Shown here one piece after another: positions 59,945 through 64,000 of a DNA stretch of 64,000 nt. Source of the stretch: Streptococcus equinus (lineage in GTDB: Bacteria > Bacillota > Bacilli > Lactobacillales > Streptococcaceae); contig NZ_FNJK01000001.1 of the NCBI RefSeq assembly GCF_900104225.1, forward strand, positions 248,001 through 312,000, given 5' to 3'. The notes under the pieces are model-generated. The model saw only the letters and a program-made list of their open reading frames with translations. It did not search any database and was not told the DNA's origin. The stretch's first letter is position 1. Every line of letters starts with the position of its first letter. Position numbers and translations under genes: made by a program.

Positions 59945-60742
59945 ATGAAGAAAATGCAGATTAATAATCCCAATGGAAGTATTGCTTACTGGAAATCAGA
60001 TGTCTTTGTTTTATCCAGAGATACTCTGTTCTTTCTTCATGGATTGACAGCAGATCATACGATGTTTGAACAACAATTTTTATTTTTTGAAAATGATTAT
60101 AATATCATCGCATGGGATGCACCAGCACATGGGGAGTCTCGCCCTTACGTCTCTTTTACCTATGGTGAGGCTGCAAATGCCATAAAAACAATCCTTACTG
60201 AATGTGGTATATCGCAGGTTATTCTAATCGGACAGTCTATGGGCGGGTTTATCTCGCAGGCGTTCATAAGGCGATATCCAGAAATGGTGAAGGCCTTTGT
60301 ATCCATTGACTCATCACCGTATGGCAATTACTATTCAAAATCTGATATGTGGTGGCTACATCAAATTGAGTGGATGGCAAAATTATTCCCTGAGAAATTA
60401 TTGAAATCATCTATTGTGAAGAAAAATACTATCACGAAATGGGGTCGAGAAAATATGGCAACAATGATTGCCAAGTATGATAAAGCGGAGCTGTGCCATC
60501 TCATGGGAATTGGATATGCAGGGTTCCTAGAAGATAATCAAGAACTGTCTATACCTTGTCCGACACTTTTGATAGTAGGTGAAAAGGATACCACAGGTAA
60601 GGTGAAAGCCTATAACAGAGAATGGTCTAAAAGAACAGGATTTCGGTTAGTTTGGATTGCTGATTCTGCCCATAATTCCAATGTTGATAATCCTGTAACA
60701 GTGAATAAACAGATTGCCGCTTTTCTTAACACTTTGAGATAA
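59945..60742 (+). CDS. Alpha/beta hydrolase
   Basis: The 265-residue protein has the oxyanion-side motif FLHGLTADH at about 30-38, the nucleophile elbow GQSMGG with Ser98, an acid in VGEKDTTG and the histidine in ADSAHNSNVDNP. It is cytoplasmic. The SD is weak (GGTGATAG). Substrate unknown. It is not closely related to the hydrolase at 16471. Confidence 0.87.
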   Translation: MKKMQINNPNGSIAYWKSDVFVLSRDTLFFLHGLTADHTMFEQQFLFFENDYNIIAWDAPAHGESRPYVSFTYGEAANAIKTILTECGISQVILIGQSMGGFISQAFIRRYPEMVKAFVSIDSSPYGNYYSKSDMWWLHQIEWMAKLFPEKLLKSSIVKKNTITKWGRENMATMIAKYDKAELCHLMGIGYAGFLEDNQELSIPCPTLLIVGEKDTTGKVKAYNREWSKRTGFRLVWIADSAHNSNVDNPVTVNKQIAAFLNTLR

Positions 60743-60785
60743 CTGTCGAAATGCCAGAAGCAAGAAAAATACATACTAAATAACA

Positions 60786-60817
60786 AAAAGACGACTGCAT
60801 TTCTGCAGTCGTCTTTT
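60786..60817 (+). terminator. Terminator after hydrolase gene
   Basis: A perfect 14-bp stem (AAAAGACGACTGCA with its complement) around TTTC, ending in TTTT. The second 70-bp repeat copy begins at its last base. Confidence 0.92.
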
Positions 60818-60886
60818 AGGAGATTATGAAAAAGAAAAGTTTTAGGATTGTTTATAGTATAGTGAAGGAACCTTAAAAAAATCATA
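60817..60886 (+). repeat. 70-bp dispersed repeat, copy 2
   Basis: It shares TAGGAGATTATGAAAAAGAA and the blocks TTAGGATTGT and ATAGTATAG with copy 1 at 59171, with point changes and small gaps. Its ATG would encode MKKKSFRIVYSIVKEP, unlike copy 1, so coding is not conserved. Both copies follow a terminator hairpin. Confidence 0.8.
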
Positions 60887-60950
60887 AGTGTGATGGAAAT
60901 TTTGCTGAAAACATTTTTTAAATTTTTATGGCATTTAGCGCGTGTAAGGA

Positions 60951-60979
60951 TTGACTTTTTTTGATAAATTAGGTATCCT
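60951..60979 (+). promoter_or_regulatory. rpsU promoter
   Basis: TTGACT (60951-60956), 17 bases, TATCCT (60974-60979). Confidence 0.75.
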
Positions 60980-61025
60980 AATAGGGAACGTGTAAATGTT
61001 ACAATGTCTTGAGGAGGTGAAACAC

Positions 61026-61202
61026 ATGTCAAAAACAGTAGTACGTAAAAACGAATCACTTGACGATGCACTTCGTCGTTTCAAACGTTCTGTGACTAAA
61101 GCTGGGACTCTTCAAGAATCACGTAAACGTGAATTCTACGAAAAACCTTCTGTAAAACGTAAACGCAAATCAGAAGCAGCTCGCAAACGTAAAAAATTCT
61201 AA
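61026..61202 (+). CDS. rpsU: 30S ribosomal protein S21
   Basis: The 58-residue basic protein ([20 protein letters not shown], ending [15 protein letters not shown]) is S21, a small-subunit protein near the 3' end of 16S rRNA. The start is ATG 61026 behind GAGGAGGTG; ten upstream codons are shadow. It lies upstream of mscL (opposite strand) and dnaG, the usual neighbourhood of the macromolecular synthesis genes. Confidence 0.97.
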
Positions 61203-61217
61203 TTAAATATTAGATAC

Positions 61218-61247
61218 AAAAAAAGAGGCGCTAAGCGTCTCTTTTTA
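61218..61247. terminator. Bidirectional terminator between rpsU and mscL
   Basis: AAAAGAGGCGC pairs with GCGTCTCTTTT around TAA, with A and T runs on both sides. Confidence 0.88.
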
Positions 61248-61270
61248 TGCTCTAAAGACTTCTGAATTGA

Positions 61271-61654
61271 TTATTTTTCTTTCAATAAGTCTCGGATTTC
61301 TGTAAGGAGTTCTTCTTGAGTTGGAGCGGCTTCAGTTTCTTCTTCGTCTTCTTTACCTTTTTTGCCAAGAGCAGCGGCAGCATTTGCGGCTTTAACTACG
61401 AAAAATAGCGTTGTCCCGACGATAAGGAAGTTGATAACGGCACTTAGAAAATTACCGTAGGCAACCCCGTTCCAAGAAAGGTCGGCGATTTTTGCAACAC
61501 CGGCAGCTTTTAGGGCTGGGTTGAGGAAGAGTGGTGTGATAACATCTTCAACAAGAGAAGTAACGATAGCGTTAAATGCAGCCCCCATAACAACAGCGAC
61601 AGCAAGATCAAGAACATTTGCTTTAAACAAAAATTCTTTAAGTTCTTTAATCAT
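61271..61654 (-). CDS. mscL: Large-conductance mechanosensitive channel
   Basis: MscL opens under membrane tension to release solutes after osmotic downshock. The 127-residue protein has the N-terminal amphipathic helix and first pore helix FKANVLDLAVAVVMGAAFNA, a second membrane segment FLSAVINFLIVGTTLFFVVK and an acidic cytoplasmic helix ending LLTEIRDLLKEK. AGGAGG precedes the ATG. It is read towards rpsU and shares its terminator. Confidence 0.96.
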   Translation of the reverse strand: MIKELKEFLFKANVLDLAVAVVMGAAFNAIVTSLVEDVITPLFLNPALKAAGVAKIADLSWNGVAYGNFLSAVINFLIVGTTLFFVVKAANAAAALGKKGKEDEEETEAAPTQEELLTEIRDLLKEK

Positions 61655-61723
61655 TTGAGAAACCTCCTATATATGTTAGTACTATTATACCAAAAATATC
61701 GGCTAAAGTCTGGTTTTTCTGAA

Positions 61724-61752
61724 TTTACAAATCACATTCAAAATGGTATAAT
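61724..61752 (+). promoter_or_regulatory. dnaG-rpoD promoter
   Basis: TTTACA (61724-61729), 17 bases, TATAAT (61747-61752). Confidence 0.78.
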
Positions 61753-61795
61753 GAAATACAAAACTAAAATGGGAATAGTGCGTGGAGGTGATCTT

Positions 61796-63577
61796 TTGGC
61801 GATTGACAAAGAGTTAATTACCGAGATAAAAAATAGCGTTAATATTGTTGATGTTATTGGCGAAGTGGTCAATCTTACACGTGCAGGTCGCAACTATGTT
61901 GGACTTTGTCCATTTCATAAGGAAAAAACACCGTCTTTTAATGTTATAGAAGACAAACAATTTTTCCATTGTTTTGGTTGCGGAAAATCTGGAGATGTTT
62001 TTAAGTTTTTAGAAGAATATCGTCAGATTAGTTTTTTAGAAAGTGTTCATCTTGTTGCTGAACGTGCGGGCATTCCTTTACCGATTGAGACGCAGCAGGC
62101 GCAAGCAAAGCCACAAAATCCTAATCAAGTTTTGATTGATATTCACAAGGATGCGGCTAAGTTCTACAATGCTGTTTTGAAAACGACTAAGGAAGGTCAA
62201 GAAGCGAAAGCTTATTTAGCCCAGCGTGGTTTAACAGATGAATTGATTGATTATTTTAACATTGGATTGTCGCCAAATGAGCCTGATTTTCTTTATCAAT
62301 CTCTTGCAAAACGATACGAAGAGAATGCTTTGATGGCTTCAGGTCTTTTTAATTTGTCTGAACGTACCAATCGAGTTTATGATGCGTTTCAAAATCGTAT
62401 CATGTTTCCTCTGACGGATGATAGTGGTCAAGTTGTTGCCTTTTCAGGTCGTATTTGGACCAAAGAAGATTTAGAGAATAAGCAGGCTAAGTATAAGAAT
62501 ACTAGGTCAACTGCTTTATTTAATAAGTCTTATGAGTTGTATCATCTAGATAAGGCGAGACCTGTAATGTCGAAAAAACATGAAGTCTATTTAATGGAAG
62601 GTTTTATGGATGTCATTGCGGCTTATCGAGCTGGTATCGAAAATGCTGTTGCTTCCATGGGGACGGCTTTGACCCCAGAGCATGTAAGGCATTTAAGGCG
62701 TTATGCTAAAAAAGTTATTTTAACATACGACGGTGATAATGCTGGTCAAAATGCGATTGCTAAGTCTTTGGAACTTTTAAAAGATTTTAATGTTGAAATT
62801 GTGCGAGTTCCAGAACAGATGGACCCGGATGAATTCATTCAAAAGAATTCTCCACAAGCTTTAGCGAACTTGCTTGAAAATAGTCGGATTAGTAGTACTG
62901 AATTCTTTATTCATTACTTAAAACCGGAAAATAGTGATAATCTCCAGGCTGAAATTGCCTATGTCGAGCAGATTGCAAAGATTATCGCGCAGTCACCATC
63001 AATTACGGCACAAAATTCGTATATTAATATGGTGGCTGATTTATTGCCAGACTTTGATTATTATCAAGTTGAGCAGTCGGTAAATAGTGAACGGCTTCAA
63101 AATCGCTCGGCTCTTCAATCAGAAGCGGCTAAACAAAGAGTGACGGTTGTTGAATTACCGATATCAAAGAATATCTCTGCAATTATAAAAGCAGAAAGTC
63201 AGTTGATGCAAAGGCTATTAACGCATGATTATCTTCTTAATGAATTTAGAAATCGAGAGGAATTTACTTTTGATACCCGTGAGTTGCAGACACTCTATGA
63301 TTTATTGATGCAGCAGGGGGAAGTTTCTTCTTATGATTTAGCGCAGTTGGATGATCGAACGCGGCAGATGTATTATCAAGTATTAGAAGAAAATCTACCA
63401 GATGATATTGCGCCTAATGAAGTTGAAGAAATTATTCAGAAGCGTAATCGCCTACTTCAAGAGAGAGATTTACAAAAACAAAGTAAATTAATTCGTGAAT
63501 CTAGCAATCTTGGAGATGTTGACGCAGCTTTAGCGGCTTTGGAAAATCTCATTGCCCAAAAAAGAAATATGGAATAG
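61796..63577 (+). CDS. dnaG: DNA primase
   Basis: DnaG makes RNA primers at the replication fork. The protein has the CHC2 zinc finger ([11 protein letters not shown] and [11 protein letters not shown]), the primase core, the TOPRIM motifs MEGFMDVI and TYDGDNAG, and a C-terminal helicase-binding part. I choose the TTG at 61796, giving 593 residues ([12 protein letters not shown]), because GGAGGTGAT lies eight bases before it. An ATG at 61769 is in frame but has no SD and is only about ten bases from the predicted transcript start. rpoD follows after eight bases. Confidence 0.93.
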   Translation: MAIDKELITEIKNSVNIVDVIGEVVNLTRAGRNYVGLCPFHKEKTPSFNVIEDKQFFHCFGCGKSGDVFKFLEEYRQISFLESVHLVAERAGIPLPIETQQAQAKPQNPNQVLIDIHKDAAKFYNAVLKTTKEGQEAKAYLAQRGLTDELIDYFNIGLSPNEPDFLYQSLAKRYEENALMASGLFNLSERTNRVYDAFQNRIMFPLTDDSGQVVAFSGRIWTKEDLENKQAKYKNTRSTALFNKSYELYHLDKARPVMSKKHEVYLMEGFMDVIAAYRAGIENAVASMGTALTPEHVRHLRRYAKKVILTYDGDNAGQNAIAKSLELLKDFNVEIVRVPEQMDPDEFIQKNSPQALANLLENSRISSTEFFIHYLKPENSDNLQAEIAYVEQIAKIIAQSPSITAQNSYINMVADLLPDFDYYQVEQSVNSERLQNRSALQSEAAKQRVTVVELPISKNISAIIKAESQLMQRLLTHDYLLNEFRNREEFTFDTRELQTLYDLLMQQGEVSSYDLAQLDDRTRQMYYQVLEENLPDDIAPNEVEEIIQKRNRLLQERDLQKQSKLIRESSNLGDVDAALAALENLIAQKRNME

Positions 63578-63585
63578 AGGAAAAT

Positions 63586-64000
63586 ATGGCAAAAGAAAAA
63601 GAAATTACTACTTTTAATGTTCAAGTTGCAGAATTTATTCGTAACCATAAAAAGAACGGAACAGCTGTCGATGATGAAGTGACAGAAAAATTGGTTATTC
63701 CATTTTCATTGGATGCTGATCAAATTGATGACCTTTTGGAACGATTGACAGATGGTGGGATTTCAATTACTGATAAAGAAGGTAACCCATCAACGAAATA
63801 CGTTGTTGAAGAACCAAAACCAGAAGAATTGACTGATGAAGAATTGCTTGGAAGTAACTCTGCTAAGGTTAATGACCCAGTTCGTATGTATCTTAAAGAA
63901 ATCGGGGTTGTGCCTTTGTTGTCAAGCGAAGAAGAAAAAGAATTGGCTGTTGCAGTAGCGGCTGGTGACCTTCAAGCTAAACAACGTTTGGCAGAAGCTA
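63586..64000 (+). CDS. rpoD: RNA polymerase primary sigma factor, N-terminal part (3' end outside window)
   Basis: The frame starts [20 protein letters not shown], covers sigma region 1.1 and reaches region 1.2 ([20 protein letters not shown], then [13 protein letters not shown]), where the window ends after 138 codons. AGAGGAAA precedes the ATG. It is the housekeeping sigma-70 factor and is co-transcribed with dnaG in the usual order. Confidence 0.96.
   Translation, partial: MAKEKEITTFNVQVAEFIRNHKKNGTAVDDEVTEKLVIPFSLDADQIDDLLERLTDGGISITDKEGNPSTKYVVEEPKPEELTDEELLGSNSAKVNDPVRMYLKEIGVVPLLSSEEEKELAVAVAAGDLQAKQRLAEA

Overview
This 64 kb window is low-GC, AT-rich Gram-positive chromosomal DNA from a Streptococcus. 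The support is a type II-A CRISPR-Cas locus of the S. pyogenes/S. thermophilus CRISPR3 kind, the aroA-aroK-pheA-psr order, GlnR, CodY-like and MalR-type operators, and the rpsU-mscL-dnaG-rpoD block. The bovis/equinus group is my best guess, but this is an inference and not proven here.

Layout. (1) 1-6514: the C-terminal two thirds of cas9 (cut by the window edge), cas1, cas2, csn2, a broken hicB antitoxin gene, a leader with a good promoter, and a CRISPR array of 20 repeats plus a degenerate terminal repeat. (2) 6640-15601: ndk, a secreted three-repeat Ltp-like protein on the minus strand, lepA, the aromatic amino acid genes aroA-aroK-pheA, the LCP protein psr, and rlmD. (3) 15563-15953: a hairpin-rich stretch bounded by a direct repeat of the rlmD 3' end. 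(4) 15978-29939: small accessory genes, including a two-component system and three-gene ABC exporter that look like a lantibiotic-immunity module, several GNAT acetyltransferases, a PrsW-type protease, a deaminase lacking its zinc cysteines, and a SulP transporter. (5) 30213-36821: two tandem oligopeptide-binding lipoproteins with duplicated promoters, rsuA, a small DUF4044-type protein, and obgE. (6) 36863-42477 (minus strand): an ABC-F ATPase behind a leader terminator, rubrerythrin, and glnQ-glnP under a perfect GlnR box. (7) 42514-45646: uvrB, an unknown membrane protein, and a Nudix hydrolase. (8) 45768-54684: the maltodextrin regulon, malX-malF-malG on the minus strand, and malR, malQ and malP on the plus strand. 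(9) 54781-58579: three paralogous amino-acid-binding lipoproteins and an aminotransferase, with an ARG-box-like palindrome before the third. (10) 58590-59111: a second dense hairpin cluster. (11) 59171-64000: two copies of a 70-bp repeat, a flavin-oxidase-fold protein, an alpha/beta hydrolase, rpsU, mscL, dnaG and the start of rpoD.

How the parts work together. The maltodextrin block is self-contained: an ABC importer, a glucanotransferase and a phosphorylase, with a MalR-type palindrome in each of three promoters. The lantibiotic-type module carries the same direct repeat at the same distance from the -10 in both of its promoters, pointing to control by its own response regulator. Phage-related functions cluster at the left end (CRISPR, the Ltp-like protein, the relic antitoxin). 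No rRNA, tRNA, intact transposase or prophage was seen.
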